Shown here in pieces: positions 13,442-25,787 of a stretch of 64,000 bases of DNA. Origin of the DNA: Daedaleopsis sinensis (lineage: Eukaryota; Basidiomycota; Agaricomycetes; Polyporales; Polyporaceae). A program made the position numbers and the translations under genes. The notes beneath the pieces are model-generated. The model did no database searches. It worked only from the letters and a program-made list of their open reading frames with translations, and was not told where the DNA came from. Numbering within the stretch: the first letter of the stretch is position 1; every line of letters begins with the position of its first letter. The stretch spans positions 3,224,001 through 3,288,000 of the forward strand of contig CM066302.1 of the NCBI GenBank assembly GCA_033807695.1. The letters are read 5' to 3'.

Positions 13442-16238
13442 CTAAGACCACAACGCCGACCCGACTCTGACGACGTCTCCCAGGTGCAGCACGTCGTGCA
13501 CCCGCACGACACTCGCACCCTGCTGGATCGCACAGCTCACCGCAGCCGCCGTCGCCCAGTCCCGCTCGTCCGCGCGCGTCTGCCGGCCCTCGTAGTGCCC
13601 GTGCCCGTCCGGCTGCTGCAGCACCGCGCCCAAAAACGACTTGCGCGACGCCCCGATGAGCAGCGGGTACCCCGCGAGCGGGTTCCTCGTCGGGCGCCCC
13701 TGCGCCCCAGCCTCCGCGTCCCGCAGCGGCGGCGAGCACGAGTACTCCGCCACGACGCCCGCGGCCCCACGCAGGAGCTCGAGGTTGCCCTCGAGCGACT
13801 TGCTGAACCCGATCCCGGGGTCGACGATCACGAGCCACCGCCGGACGCCCCCGGGGCCCTTGACGGCACGCTCGACCTTCGCCCCAAGCTCGACGCGCAC
13901 GCCCTCGAGCACCGCGCCGCGCCCGCGCGCGTCCGCCGCGTACGCGTACGCGCTGTAGTCCTTGTTCTCCGCGGCGGGCCCGCGCGAGTGCATGAGCACG
14001 ACGGGCACGGCGAGGTCGCGGCACACCTGGCGCATCTTCGCGAAGTGCGCCGCGGACGCGTCCGTCGGGGGCCAGTCGGGCCCGCCGAACGCGCAGACGT
14101 CGTTGATGCAGTTAGCGCCCGCGTGCACGGACTCCTCCGCGACCTCCCAGCGGAAGGTGTCGACGCTGATAAGCGTCGCTGCGGTCTTGGCGGAGAGCGG
14201 CGCGTGGCCGGGGGTCGTCGGGGTGCTCTCCTCGCGGATGGCTTGCACGACGGGGACGACGCGTGTGAACTCCTCTTCGGGCGATACGAACGCCGCACCC
14301 GGGCGCGTCGAGTACCCTCCGATGTCGATGATGTTTGCGCCATTTGCTACGGCGGAGGTGGCGTACATGAGGGCGTTCGGGAGCGTGTAGTGCGCGGAGC
14401 CATCGGAGAAGGAATCAGGGGTGGCGTTGAGCGTCGCCATGATGTATGTCCTCCGCGGGACTTGCTTGCCTTTCGAAGGATGATTTGTGACAGGATACGT
14501 CCAGTAGGTGGCTGTCGGGGGGACGCGCGGCATCCTCGACATGTGAGGAGACTGGTTTCCGGTGTGGGAAAGAGGATAGCGTGGAAATGGTATCACTTTG
14601 TACATTGCAGGAGCGTCCGACGGTTGCCTCATGAGTGTCGACAAGAGCGCCTCCACAGTGTGTCCAACAGACGGGACCACGTAGTCAGGTATCATGCTGG
14701 ATACAACATCGTTCAGCGCAAACTCAGGCAAAGAAACGATGATACACGTACTCGGCTAATGGCCGAAGGACAAACTCCCTCTCTGTCAGTCGAGGATGAG
14801 GGATGACGAGCTCTCCTCTCAGGTTGTCCAGTGTCGTCCGCGCTGCATCAGGACGGGTGTCCATGACAAGCGCATCATACGCCACGATATCTAAGTCGAT
14901 GGCGCGGGGACCGTTGCGGAAAGTTTCCATCCGTCCAACGGTGCTCTCGATCCGCTTCAAGAACGAGAGCAGAGCACGCGGCTCCAGGCTCGTCTCGACC
15001 TAACAAGGGAAACGGACATATGGAATCAGCCTGTGACGAGAGATAGTAGGATACAGACCATGCACGCGCAGTTGATGAAGTTGGGTTGGTCTTCGACGTA
15101 CATCGGAGCAGTTTCATACATGAAGCTGGTGTCGACGACGACGACGCATGGAGGATCATTCCACCTCTCGAAGTCAGCGCCAGGTGCCTCGAGCAGTCGA
15201 AGTGCGAACTCGATGTTGGAGAACCGGTCACCGACATTGGCACCAATCGCGATAGCCGCAGTGTGGGGTAACGACTTGTTCACTGTGGCTCCCTGTGCTG
15301 AGGAGTGTGAAGGAGTCCGTGCTGAAGATGACGAAGTAGTACTTGCTGAAGCGCGAATAGGAGGAGTCGAACGGAAATCTTGTAGAGTTCGGGTGACCTC
15401 CACCTCGGCCGATTCCGCGTCAATGACAGCACTTGGCTTGGATATCTGTACCGTCACGGCAGCCGACTCGTCCTCTAAAAAGGACAGTGTCGTTTTAGCT
15501 ACCGCGGACGCGAAAGCCTCGACCGTAAGAAATTTTGATCCTTCCACAAACTGTCAGAACATACGTCAGTCGCTGAGGATGAGGTATTCTGGCCACGCAC
15601 ATCGAAGATTCGCTGCTCGAGGATGCGGAAGTCGAATAGTGTTTGGCGAGAGAACTTCCTTTTAACGGAGACATTGACTCGAACACGTTGCTTCCGCTGG
15701 CGTTCGTGCACGTGTATTCCGATGATTGCATGGCCAATGATGTCCCTAAAGAAGAACGTCTCCTCCGCGGGCCGTGGTTGGGTTGCCAGTTTCGTGATAT
15801 TGAGACCGAACGCAGCCCCATATAGCAAAGTCTTCATCCTCGATATCGTCACCGTGAAAGAGGGCACGTTCGTATATTGTGCCGCATATACCTGATAGAC
15901 ACGGTCTGCGAATGCTTCTAGGGAAGGGAAAACTTCGGCCTCCACGATGGTCCTCATCCCTGACGCGAGGGTGGAATAGTTGACAGAATAGGTGAGATCA
16001 TCAGTGGCGGCCGCGTTGCTCACGTCATGCACGAAGCTGAATGTGAGGACTACAGGTTGTTGTTGAGCACTGGTGGAGGGCCAACGCGAGCCGTCGGAGA
16101 AGGAGACGGAGAGTGCAAGATCGTTGACCCGGATGTAGTCGCGGTGCGCAATCGCACTCTTCGTGCCTTGGTGCCCCACTTGGCTGTATAGAGTGTTAAT
16201 GCATGAGTATCTGGATGCAAATAATTGCCATACCTCAT
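13442..16238 (-). CDS. FOL1: Trifunctional folate synthesis enzyme (DHNA-HPPK-DHPS)
   Basis: Catalyses three steps of folate synthesis: dihydroneopterin aldolase, hydroxymethyl-dihydropterin pyrophosphokinase and dihydropteroate synthase. Five exons: 16238-16234, 16183-15601, 15550-15059, 14999-14752, 14696-13442; phases close to 860 residues. Two aldolase-like repeats fill the first part. HPPK starts at AIAIGANVGDRFSN and holds NGPRAIDLDIV and VIPHPRLTEREFVLRPLAD. DHPS shows MATLNATPDSFSDG, DIGGYSTRPG, SVDTFRWEV, GANCINDV, VDPGIGFSKS and LIGASRKSFLG. DHPS is the sulfonamide target in other organisms. Exon 1 is only five bases (ATGAG). A Ser-rich linker separates aldolase from HPPK. The long antisense frame on the plus strand is a shadow of this gene. 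Confidence 0.95.
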
Positions 16239-16827
16239 GGTGGGAGTCGAGTGAGTTGGAAATGAGGTGGGGTAGTCTGCGCTTTTATGCAGTCGGCACC
16301 TTCCTTGTTAGTTAACGTTAAGCCCTCGGCGTGCGATCTGGAACGATCAGGCACGGAGGTTGTGTATGTAAGTATAGATGTGCGACGTCAACGATGAGCA
16401 GTCGAGGGGCGATGACCGACGAGCCCGAGGACGACGCGCAGGGTATCGACTGACGTTGATCTTCGTGCACAGGCCTCAGGACCACGGACACGATTCAGAT
16501 GGTGAGTATATGCGAGCGCGGACGCGAGCGCAGAAGTCTGTGTGAGGTGCATGAGCCCCGTATCTGTTTTGGTGCAGGAAATTGAGATTCACCGTGAACT
16601 TGGGTATGAAAGGTCGTGGTGGAAGCTGGTCAAGTCGCAGTCGCGGGAGCGCATGCGCCCTGTCACCATACATGGAAGGCGCGCGGCGGGTACGGTAGGC
16701 GGGACCAGGCGGGATCCAGGCGCGCGGGCCGCTGGCATCCGCGTACCTCTCAACTCGCGCCCATCACCTCCAAAGTCTAGTCTAGCTAGCTGCTGCGTCC
16801 TCATCTAGTGCCGGCCACCACACAGCG
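16239..16827. other. Divergent promoter region of FOL1 and EMC2
   Basis: Head-to-head spacer of 589 bases between FOL1 (minus) and EMC2 (plus). It must hold both promoters. No TATA box is obvious, as expected for two housekeeping genes. Confidence 0.5.
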
Positions 16828-18000
16828 ATGGAGTACACGTTCTCGCTCCAGAAGCTCGCCGCCTACCGACCCCGGAAGAGCGCGAAGTCAAAGGCCACGT
16901 TCGACGCAGGGCTCCCTGTCCTCGAGCGCGGTGGATATGCGGGCAGGGGCGAGGAAGGTGCGCCATGTATCACGCACACGCCATGCAAGACCCACATACT
17001 CACCTGACGGCCTGCTCCCGCGCTACCCACGCAGGCTGGGATGCTCTAGAGAAGCTGGCCCTGGCCGCGCTCGACCAGGAGAACATCGAGGTCGCTGACG
17101 TGCGTGTCTCCCGCCCCCCTGCATGCTATTCCGCCCCCTCTCCTGACGAGCCCCGCCGTCGACAGAAATGCATCCAGGCCCTCACGGACAAGTTCCCCGG
17201 CTCGGCACGCGTAGACTGCCTGGCCGGCCTCAGGATGGAGGCCACGGAGCCCCCAGAGACCGCGCTGCAGTACTACGGCGAGCTGCTCGAGGCCGACCCG
17301 ACGAACACGGTGCGTCCCCCCCTCCTCCTCATCCCTACGCGGTGCCCCAACACCCTTCGGCTGCACCCAGGCCGCCTGGCGGCGGAAAGCGCACGTCCTC
17401 CGGCGCATGGGCAAGATAGACAAGGCCGTCGCCGAGCTCTCCGCCCTCCTCGATACCTTCTACACCGAGCCCGACGGCTGGCTCGAGCTCGCGGACCTCT
17501 ACGCGTCCTGCCAGCAGTACACGTACGCGCTGCAGTCGCTCGCACACGCGCTCCTCCTCTCGCCGCAGAACCCGTCCTACTTCCTGCAGTACGCCGAGAT
17601 GGCGTACCTCGCGGAGGACGTCCCGCTCGCGCTCAAGACCTTCCTGCACACGGTGGACATGACCGATGACGACGACGGGGACCTCGCGCCGAGCGATTCG
17701 ATACCCACCGGCATCACTCTGCGTGCGTGGTTCGGGGTCAAACTTGTACGTCGCGTCGTGACGGTGGGCTCTGCATTATGAAGGCTGACGGGTCTTCAGT
17801 GCACACGCAAGCTTATCACTGAGCCTCGCTCTGCGAGTTCATCGGCATCCCAGACAGCAGCACCGAACACCTCGAATCTGTCTCTGCTTGACGATCTATG
17901 CACAGAACGTCTGCGTACAGCCTATCTCAACATCAAGAACGAATCACCCCCGGCCGGAGAGACAGACCTCATCGCCGCATTGACCACCCTTGTGAAGTAG
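16828..18000 (+). CDS. EMC2: ER membrane protein complex subunit 2 (TPR protein)
   Basis: Cytosolic tetratricopeptide subunit of the ER membrane complex, which inserts tail-anchored and multipass membrane proteins. Five exons: 16828-16957, 17035-17099, 17166-17309, 17371-17745, 17800-18000; all phases fit and give 304 residues, the usual EMC2 length. TPR helices run through the middle: EKLALAALDQENIEVAD, CIQALTDKFPGSARVDCLAG, ALQYYGELLEADPTNT, AAWRRKAHVLRRMGK, then GWLELADLYASCQQYTYAL and FLQYAEMAYLAEDVPLAL. The NPSYFLQYAE segment is typical of the family. There is no signal peptide or membrane segment, as expected. The start lies just before MEYTFSLQKL. The stop is the TAG at 17998. Confidence 0.88.
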
Positions 18001-18417
18001 GCTAAGTCGATTGTTACTTCGTACTTTTACCATTTTGGACTTCCCTAGGCGACGCTGTTCGCCATACCTATGGATATTGCTGCTCTTCGTGCCTTCTTTC
18101 TCATACAGGATTCGTGTACACTGTAAAAGATACTTTGCGATTGGATGTTGTCGACGTGCTGAACACTCGCAGATATCTGGAGCTGATAACGACACCCTCC
18201 GTCGATGCCCTAAATCATAATCGTATACGGAGGGGGCATATGCGTGCGGGTAGAGTAACATAAAAGCGAGATGCGAATGATACAGACGATGCAACTCCAA
18301 ACCAACTACACTCCACGACCGTCGTGATACGTCGTCGTCGGGGCCCACGGGGCGCAGAGGCCTCCGGTAGTAACGCCTGATGCGTCTAGTGTAACCCCCG
18401 GGCTGGCTGTCATGCTT
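18001..18417. other. Convergent 3' flank, no gene
   Basis: Lies between the stop codons of EMC2 (plus) and the eS30 gene (minus). No coding or repeat signal seen. Confidence 0.5.
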
Positions 18418-19030
18418 TTACTTCTCGGGGTTCGCGTTCCTGCGGAGGGAGAGAGTACGGTTAGCATCGTGTGAACGGGTCGAGGGAGAAAGAGGGAGTG
18501 GGGAAGGATAAGTCAGATAGGAGCGAAAGACAAGATGCTTGTTTTTCAACATAAGTAGTTCAGTGTGAACTATGCGTGATTTTGTTTATCATCTTAGGAG
18601 GAGGGGGAGGCGGCAGCGATCGACGGTCTTCTATCCATCGCGACGCTGTAGGATACCGCGGAGGCTGGTGCAAGACTGAGAACTGGGCACACTCACATTC
18701 TCCGCTTGCCGTTAGGGAGGAGGGTCACGTTGACGAAGCTGCGTGCGTACGAACGAAAATCAGCATCTCCCGCACGGCCTGCACGACACGGCGTAACGTA
18801 CCGACGGTTGTAAAGAATGCGCTTCTTGGCACGGCCCTTGGGCACCTTCTTCTTCTCCTGCTTTTCGACCTTGGGGGTCGCACCCTTGACTTTGCCGGCA
18901 CGGGCGAGAGATCCGTGAACTATGGGGGGTGCCGCGAGTGCATTTCGAGGAGGGCGCCGCAGAGAAAGAACAAGCCTGGTCAGTACGAGCGATGCGAGAG
19001 CAGGCAAGAGGGCTAGCAACCTTTTCCCAT
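18418..19030 (-). CDS. RPS30: 40S ribosomal protein S30 (eS30)
   Basis: Small basic protein of the 40S ribosomal subunit. Four exons: 19030-19021, 18919-18802, 18738-18697, 18439-18418, giving 63 residues, exactly the yeast length. After [16 protein letters not shown] the protein continues TPKVEKQE and ends with [15 protein letters not shown], all close to known eS30 proteins. The first exon is 10 bases (ATG GGA AAA G); the last codes for seven residues after a 257-base intron, the longest in the gene. The first donor reads GTTGCT, which is weak but is the only one that gives the conserved MGKVHGS start. As in other fungi there is no ubiquitin-like fusion partner, unlike animal FAU. Confidence 0.95.
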
Positions 19031-19435
19031 GTTTGCTTGCTGTGGGCTGGACGGTGGACGTTGTCGGTGAGTAAGACGGATCTGGTCCTGTACAGCTCTA
19101 GATAAGATTTCGAGCTCCGCTTCAAGTAATGCCAGTTGCTGCTTTCGGCACTGCGCGTCTATACATCCTCCAGCGCCTACTCTTCCTCCACACACTGCAG
19201 CAGATGTAGCTCATCACGACTTTTGGATCAGATGCAAGCTACTCAGTAATCGATGCCTTTGACCTTTCATTTTGTTCTGATTCACTCCTGCTTGCTCGTC
19301 GATCTCTTTCAGCGTGTGTCAGCATGCTACCAGGGCCCAAATCATGCGTTCAGGAAGCAGCGAATTGTATGATTCAGATTCATGATCTCCTGCTCATTGC
19401 TCGTATTACACACGCTATGGCATAATGTGACTACT
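19031..19435. other. Intergenic, eS30 promoter side
   Basis: Upstream of the eS30 gene and downstream of aldo-keto reductase 1. It should hold the eS30 promoter. No gene seen. Confidence 0.45.
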
Positions 19436-21011
19436 TCAGGATGGCCGGATTGCTTGGGCGCGCGGCCACTTGTCAAAGGTTCCGGCGGACTGCGTCAGGC
19501 GGATATATTCCGAACCGTCACCCTATGTTGCACAACGTGGTGAGCTTCACTCATTGGAAACTGCATGACGACTACGACTTACCACCATGGCGTGGGGGAA
19601 GCCCAAGTCGAACGGCAGCACACTCTCCAGGAACTTGATCTGCTCGGAGGACAGCGACACGTCGAGCGCCTCGATGTTCGCCTGTAGCTGCTCGACTTTG
19701 CGGCATCCGATGATGGGGAACACGTATGGAGTCTTCTGCATGACGTACGCAATGGCGACTGCAAGAATTGAGGGTTAGGTCTCAAGCTCAGGTTTCATTC
19801 ACGCCGAAGAACCCGCACCTGCTTGGATGCTCTTTGCGCCGACTTGCGTCGCGACCTCTTCGAGAGCCTTGCATAGCTTGCGTTCGTTCTCTGTGCGCTC
19901 CCAGTCCGGTCGGCTGATAGTTCGACCTACGCAGCGCATATTTTGTCAGAGCTGTAAAGATGTCGCACTCGGACGACGTACCGTTCTCCCCTGTTTGCTT
20001 GCGGCGTTCCTCTTCCTCGTCGGTACGAATGCGACCGGCTGCGAGGACGTTCCAGGGCGCAAGAGCCAGCCCTAGTGTTCGTGTTTGCGGTGAGTCGTCG
20101 ATATACAACAATCGCGAGGATCTCACCTTCTTCCCGGGCCATGGGAAGAATGTCACGCTCGAAGTCGCGCTGCAGGATGCTCCATGCACCCTGGTAGATG
20201 ACGAAGGGAGTTTTGCCCATCAGGCGTGCATACAGGTTAGCTTTGGACACAATCCAAGCAGGCGTGTCGGAGATGCCCTGTGTAAATTTAAGTTCATGGT
20301 CAGTGTTGTTCAAATAATGTGTCAGGTGAATGGGCTCACCAAGTATAGGACCTTCCCTGACGTGACCAGGTTGTGGAGGCCGTTCATGATTTCTTCCAAG
20401 CTCGTGTCCCAGTCCCACTGCGAAGCGCATATACACGTCAATTGTTGGTCTGAAGACGCTCACGAACACACTTACCCAGTGAACGTACAAGATATCAATG
20501 TAATCGGTGCGCAATTTCTTGAGAGAAGCCTCAATGGAGAGATGCATCGATTTGAGATTGTTGCCTGCATAGTGCACCTTCTGCTTGATGTCACCAGCGG
20601 CACGCTTGAAGTTCGTACTATACTGTGGCGATCGATATGAAGGTCAGACAGAAACGTTTGACTGAGCGGCTAGGCCACCCTCTCCTGCAGGGAGCGTACC
20701 TTGGTTGCAACGACAATCTGGTCGCGGATGCCCCGCGTCTCCATCCACTCCCCGATAAACTCCTCAGACGACTCGTCCTGGTAGGCGTTCGCGGTATCGA
20801 TGAAGTTGCCCCCGGCCTCGTAGAACGCGTCGAGGAGCTTGAAGCTCGACTCCTTGTTCATCGCGCCCATTCCATAGCTTTCCCACTTGTCGCCAATGCT
20901 CATCGCACCGAAGCAGATGGGCGAGACACGCACGCCCGCGAGCGGGCTCAGCTGGCGACAGCGGCCGAGCTTAGTGTCGGGCTCTGGGGCGGGGAACCAG
21001 ATCTTGGACAT
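19436..21011 (-). CDS. Aldo-keto reductase 1 (aryl-alcohol dehydrogenase type)
   Basis: NADPH-dependent reductase predicted to interconvert aryl aldehydes and alcohols in the cytosol. Eight exons: 21011-20700, 20622-20476, 20417-20340, 20277-20127, 20071-19982, 19926-19819, 19758-19583, 19522-19436; phases close to 382 residues. The catalytic tetrad is visible: Asp and Tyr in [12 protein letters not shown], Lys in VVATK, His in YVHWWDWD. The segment [20 protein letters not shown] and the C-terminal FDKWPRAQAI fit the AAD/norsolorinic-acid-reductase-like subgroup. Exon layout is identical to copies 2 and 3. It is the most diverged of the three: it lacks the proline run after MSKIWF and its last exon differs. 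TATA box at 21077-21084. Confidence 0.9.
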
Positions 21012-21076
21012 CAGTGCAGGTGTGAGATTCTGGCGAGGTGGGTGTGGTTCACGCGTCGATGTGCGTTGGATGCACG

Positions 21077-21084
21077 TATTTATA
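21077..21084 (-). promoter_or_regulatory. TATA box of aldo-keto reductase 1
   Basis: TATAAATA on the minus strand, about 66 bases upstream of the ATG, preceded by GTACAG. The same GTACAG-TATA arrangement occurs before copy 2. Confidence 0.6.
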
Positions 21085-21477
21085 CTGTACGTCCTCAGCG
21101 TGCGTGAACGAAGACGGTGCGCGCGTGATCAAGCATCATGACCTAGTATATACATGGCCCCTACGTCACCACAGCTGCCTATATTCCGATCGCAATACAG
21201 TCGTGGGTTTCGCACGATGCTCCCAAGCCCAGATTGGGACGTGAGGCTAAGTGCTATCTCCTGCATATGTCCGTGAGTGCACTCCCGCTCCGGAGTCCTG
21301 AATCAGCGGACCGTCGTATGGCACAACTTGACTCGCTCCTCTCCCCTTCAGCCAGAGGCCGAGTACAACACAAACAGTAGAGTGGTATCAATCTCGGCAT
21401 GCATTTCGTTCGGCGGCGATGTAGGATTTACAAGCGATATAACTGTAGCGGACAACGAAGCTAACTTCGAGGTGCAT
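21085..21477. other. Promoter region of reductase 1 / 3' flank of reductase 2
   Basis: Short tandem spacer between two genes on the same strand. No further gene seen. Confidence 0.45.
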
Positions 21478-23022
21478 CTAGTTACGGATAGGCTGCGCTC
21501 GCGGCCACCTCACGAAGTTAGCCGTGGTCTTCTGCAAGATCATGAAGTCGGACCCGTCGCCCTGCATCCGACGAGCTGACGTGAGTCTCCTGATGCTTTT
21601 AAGAAGGGGTCTATGCTCACTATGAAGTTGTGCGGGAAGCCGGGTTCGAACGGACTGAAGCTCTCGAGATACTTGATCTGCTCCTCGGAGAGGCTGATGT
21701 TCAACGCCTCAATGTTCCCCTCGAGCTGTTCGATCTTCCTGCCGCCAATGATTGGGAAGACGTGAGTAGTCTTATGCATGACATACGCGAGGGCCACTGT
21801 ATCAAGTTCGTGAGGCATTGTAATGTTGCACTGTCGTATCAACTTACCGGCTTGTATGCTCGTCGTTCCGACTTGCTTCGCCACCTCTTCCAAAGCCTTG
21901 CACACCTTGCGCTCGTCCTCGGTCCTCTCCCAGTCCGGACGACTGATCACACGACCTGCCTCACAGGTGAGCTGACGTCTGTGACATATGACTGCCGACG
22001 TACCTTTTTCTCCGGTCTGACGACGGCGTTCTTCCTCCTCGTCAGTCCGAATATGGCCGCCTGCGAGGACGTTCCAAGGGGCGAGAGCCATACCTATACG
22101 CACATGAGTTACATGCCAAAGATATGGTTTCCTAAATCGAAGTTACCTTCCGCCCTGGCCATAGGAATAATATCGCGCTCGAAGTCACGCTGGAGAATGC
22201 TCCAAGCACCTTGGTAGATGACAAACGGAGTCTTGCCGGTCAGGCGCGCGTACTGGTTCGCCTTCGCCACGATCCAAGCTGGGGTGTCCGAAATTCCCTG
22301 CGCGTGGTAGGTGGTGAGTAGGGTCTCGTGATTGTTCCCGGGCAGCGAAGCCTTACCAAGTACAACACCTTGCCTGAAGCGACTAGGTGATGCAGGCCGC
22401 TCATGACTTCCTCCACGGAGGTGTCCCAATCCCACTATACGAGATGTGAGTCGTTTGATCGGCGAGGCGACAACGGCGAGGCATACCCAGTGAACGTAGA
22501 GAACGTCGATGTAGCTCGTGCGCAGCTTCTTCAGCGAGTCTTCGACAGAGATGTGCATGGCCTTCACGCTGTTGCCAGTGTAGTGCACCTTCTGCGCAAT
22601 GTCGTCGGAGCCCCGCTTGTAGTTCGTCGTGTACTGATGCGGATGGATGCTCAGTTTCCGCGCGGCGCACATCCGGGTCCCGCACGCCCTGCGACTCGTC
22701 CGCGACGTACCTTGGTGGCGATGACCATCTGGTTGCGGATGTTGCGCTTCTCCATCCACTCCCCGATAAACTCCTCGGACGTCTCGTCTTGGTAGCTGTT
22801 CGCGGTGTCGATGAAGTTGCCTCCCGCTCCGTAAAACGCGTCGAGGAGCTTGAAGCTCGACTCTTTGTTCATTGCGCCCATCCCGAACTTCTCCCACTTG
22901 TCGCCGATGCTCATGGCCCCGAGACAGAGCGGGGAGACGTGCAGACCGGCGAGCGGGGAGAGCTGGCGGTAGTAGCCGAGTTTAGTCGGCGGAGGGGGCG
23001 GGAGCTGGAAAATGTTGGACAT
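21478..23022 (-). CDS. Aldo-keto reductase 2 (aryl-alcohol dehydrogenase type)
   Basis: Paralogue of reductase 1 with the same predicted activity. Eight exons: 23022-22711, 22633-22487, 22434-22357, 22297-22147, 22093-22004, 21955-21848, 21796-21621, 21561-21478, giving 381 residues. It starts [20 protein letters not shown]. The tetrad residues lie in [18 protein letters not shown] and YVHWWDWD. The final exon starts GDGSDFMILQKTTANFVRW. The last acceptor (21562) was chosen over two nearer AGs because it alone restores the conserved GDGSD stretch. The exon sizes of the first five exons match copies 1 and 3 exactly. It is closer to copy 3, 11 kb away, than to its direct neighbour copy 1. TATA box at 23106-23113. 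Confidence 0.9.
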
Positions 23023-23105
23023 GTCTGTGGTGGAACTTGGCTCAGTGAGGTGCAGATGTGTCGAGGGTCGAGTGGATGTGGACTCGACTTCCTCGGAGGC
23101 AGGAG

Positions 23106-23113
23106 TTTATATA
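23106..23113 (-). promoter_or_regulatory. TATA box of aldo-keto reductase 2
   Basis: TATATAAA on the minus strand, 84 bases upstream of the ATG and preceded by GTACAG, as in copy 1. Confidence 0.65.
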
Positions 23114-25787
23114 CTGTACGAGACCCCATCTTCGTCCTTGTGGATGGACGAATTTGTATGTACAATGTCCAATTGGCGGGCGCTGCGGCGAGAACGGGCA
23201 TTCTATAACCACAAGTTAAGTAAGATCAAAACTATCCGAAGGCCCTCAATAGGCAGATGTGCGCACCTGCTACGATGCAGTTGTCCGAACGGAGCGTTGA
23301 ATTCCCGATCGCACATTCGTGTCGTGGAGGTAGTTGCTGACATATTCCAATAGGCCGGCCTAAGAACGCTTCTTCTCGCCCACGAGTCAGTCATTCTGCC
23401 ATATGGCTGCTTCTGTGACAGACTCGGTGCCGCCGTACATTACTGAGCCTGAGAGATTCGTGCAAGCTCGAATTTCAAGGTTGCGGGTCCAGGCGGGCAC
23501 AATGAGATGTTATTGCCAATCTGAAGATATAGGTCAGCAGGCTCACGGTTCACTCGAACTGGCTCGAAAAGTTGAAGGGAGTCGGACGGTCCGAGTCTCT
23601 GACCTTACAAAGGGAGTTGTTTGACGGTCATAGTCTCATTGGAGACGGTATACAAGACCACTGAACAGTTCCACCCGAGTCAATCTTGTCTCAACTGGCC
23701 ATTCTTTTCACTACGCTGTGCGGGCCATGGCGGATAGAGCCAAGTTCAATTTGTCCGAGACCCCCATGGCGCGCTGTGTGACATGCGTGACATCGAAAGT
23801 CTAGACGCCCAGACGCACTGCGCGTCCGAATCGGTGACGAGTGGTTTCAAAGTACAACTTACCCCCACCTCCTCCCTGCTCGTGGCTTTCTCGGTATTAT
23901 GCACGTAGATATGAAGTGGGCGTCTGCGTGTAACCTGTATCGAGTAAAAGCCGAAATACCATCCTCCTCCTCCTCCTCCCAGTCCCACCTCCTCCGAGTC
24001 CTCGATCGGCGACATTTTGAAAATGGATGCTGCTCTTGCAAGCTTCCTCTGAGCCACCATTACCGGCTTTCGGTGATTACTGCACTATCTCTAATAAGGC
24101 GAGTCGTCCACCCTCCGATCGGAGTCCGAGAGCAAAAACCATGATGCATGATACCACGCATGCGTCAAACGTCCAAATAGCTCGGAACCTTCTCCTAGTC
24201 TAGCGTCAGATACGACTGGATCAAGCGAGGGTATGTTGAAAAGATTGTCTCTCCGCACCTCCGACACTTACCTGTCGTGCCTTAGGCTCAGCTGACTCCC
24301 ATGTTCAGGACACGAATATTGTTTAGGACTGGAAAAGAACTGTTTCCGCCGACATCCAGGCGCTATCTCTTCTACAACTGATGCCTCCGAACTAGTGCAG
24401 ATAGCCCAGAGGGCATGTGTCTGGCAGCGATTGACCTTTTGATTATACGTACCAATGTAACAGTGACCATGCTTCAGAGCGCCTCACGCGCGAGGAATGA
24501 AGACGAGAACTACACCGACGCCATGCCAGGACCAAAATACGGACCCCCTAGGTATCATTGCAGTCTACTATGCCGAAGACTTCCCAGCCTGTGCTCAGAC
24601 AGTACTACGAGCAGTGTTCGTAGCCTCGTCCATTACCACAATAATTCCGCAGCGCTGCTCTATTTCATCGCTATGCAAGTCGAACCGGAGTACGCCTTAT
24701 GGATCGAGGATCATCTCCACGAAGCCGTGCAACGTCTCATTCTCCAATGACCGGTCGACCATCCCGATGATCCCCCCCCCGGGGCCGGCGTAATCGACGA
24801 CTTGCGGCCTACTACTTCACACTCGGATGCTTCGCTTGAAGCTGCGATCGTGAGTGAGGCAGGGAGTGGCGATGTCGAAGCGACCAAGCTGTAGCCATGT
24901 GCAGTGACCTCAAAACTTGCAAGTTGCTCCTTTTGAACATCAGATCGGTCTCACACTTATCATTACCTCTATTTTGCAGTATCCTCGACGCTCGTTTATA
25001 AGATGTCAGTGGAATCCACGCGCCATTCCACGCCTGCTTGCCGAACACCCTCAGCCCTGCCCTTGCTCAAACCTTCTCGCACAACCGGGCCTCGCGCTGT
25101 GCGGCCTGCTTCGAACCTTGTGGTTCTACGGGGGTACGCTTCCGTACTCTGCTCCTGTCACATCTTCCAGACCTTCTGATCGCCTTCCGATGAATGTAGA
25201 ACAGCTCCCTCAGGTAACGATCATCAGAACCCAGGGTGAGAGAGGCGTGTCGGTCCAGCACGGGGCTGGCAGTAGGTCGGATGCCAGCCGTGTACCCCGA
25301 AGAGGAAGGTTCCAAAAGGGAGGTGCTGTGAATGGAGACCCAAGCTTGTGCTGTTCACGTATTTCATTCTTCATTGAATGCTAGAGCTTTGGTTTGTATA
25401 TGATGGATACTCACCATCTTGAAGGGATGCGACGACTGCTCAGACACAGTGGAGCGTGGCACATGGCTGTCAGAAAATCAGTGCAGATATCTTTACCATG
25501 CAACAGTTCGAAGTACGCAGCACGTCGACTTCTCACTAGAACTTAACCTTGCTGAATTGAACCTAATACAGCATCGCCTCCGTTTCTCCCGTCTTGTACA
25601 AAATGGGATAGTAAAATTCAACGAAGCCCGTACAGGCCCAGCTCAACTGCCATGCTAAGTCAAGACTTCGCTTCTCGCTTCTCATGACGGAAAGCTCATA
25701 TTCTATACCACAAGTAGCTATACATGAAGACACCACCTGGTGTCTGCGCAGAGTGAGAAGTATTTATATTCTTCTCTAGAACGGCCG
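23114..25787. other. Long intergenic region, no supported gene
   Basis: Nearly 2.7 kb with only short open frames. Around 24415-24800 two overlapping plus frames read PLGIIAVYYAEDFPACAQ and PEYALWIEDHLHEAVQRL, which could be a decayed gene, but I cannot join them through splice sites. At 23965 there is a short CCT-rich microsatellite. Confidence 0.4.

Noticed and set aside
13232..14806. Plus-strand open frame of 524 codons
   Set aside because: Lies antisense to the DHPS part of FOL1, whose motifs are unmistakable. The frame is open only because of GC-rich codons.
15540..15600. A 14-base intron (GTATGT...CAG) joining the aldolase repeats of FOL1
   Set aside because: Too short to splice. A 49-base intron starting GTGCGT at 15600 gives the conserved FVEGSKFLTVEAF join.
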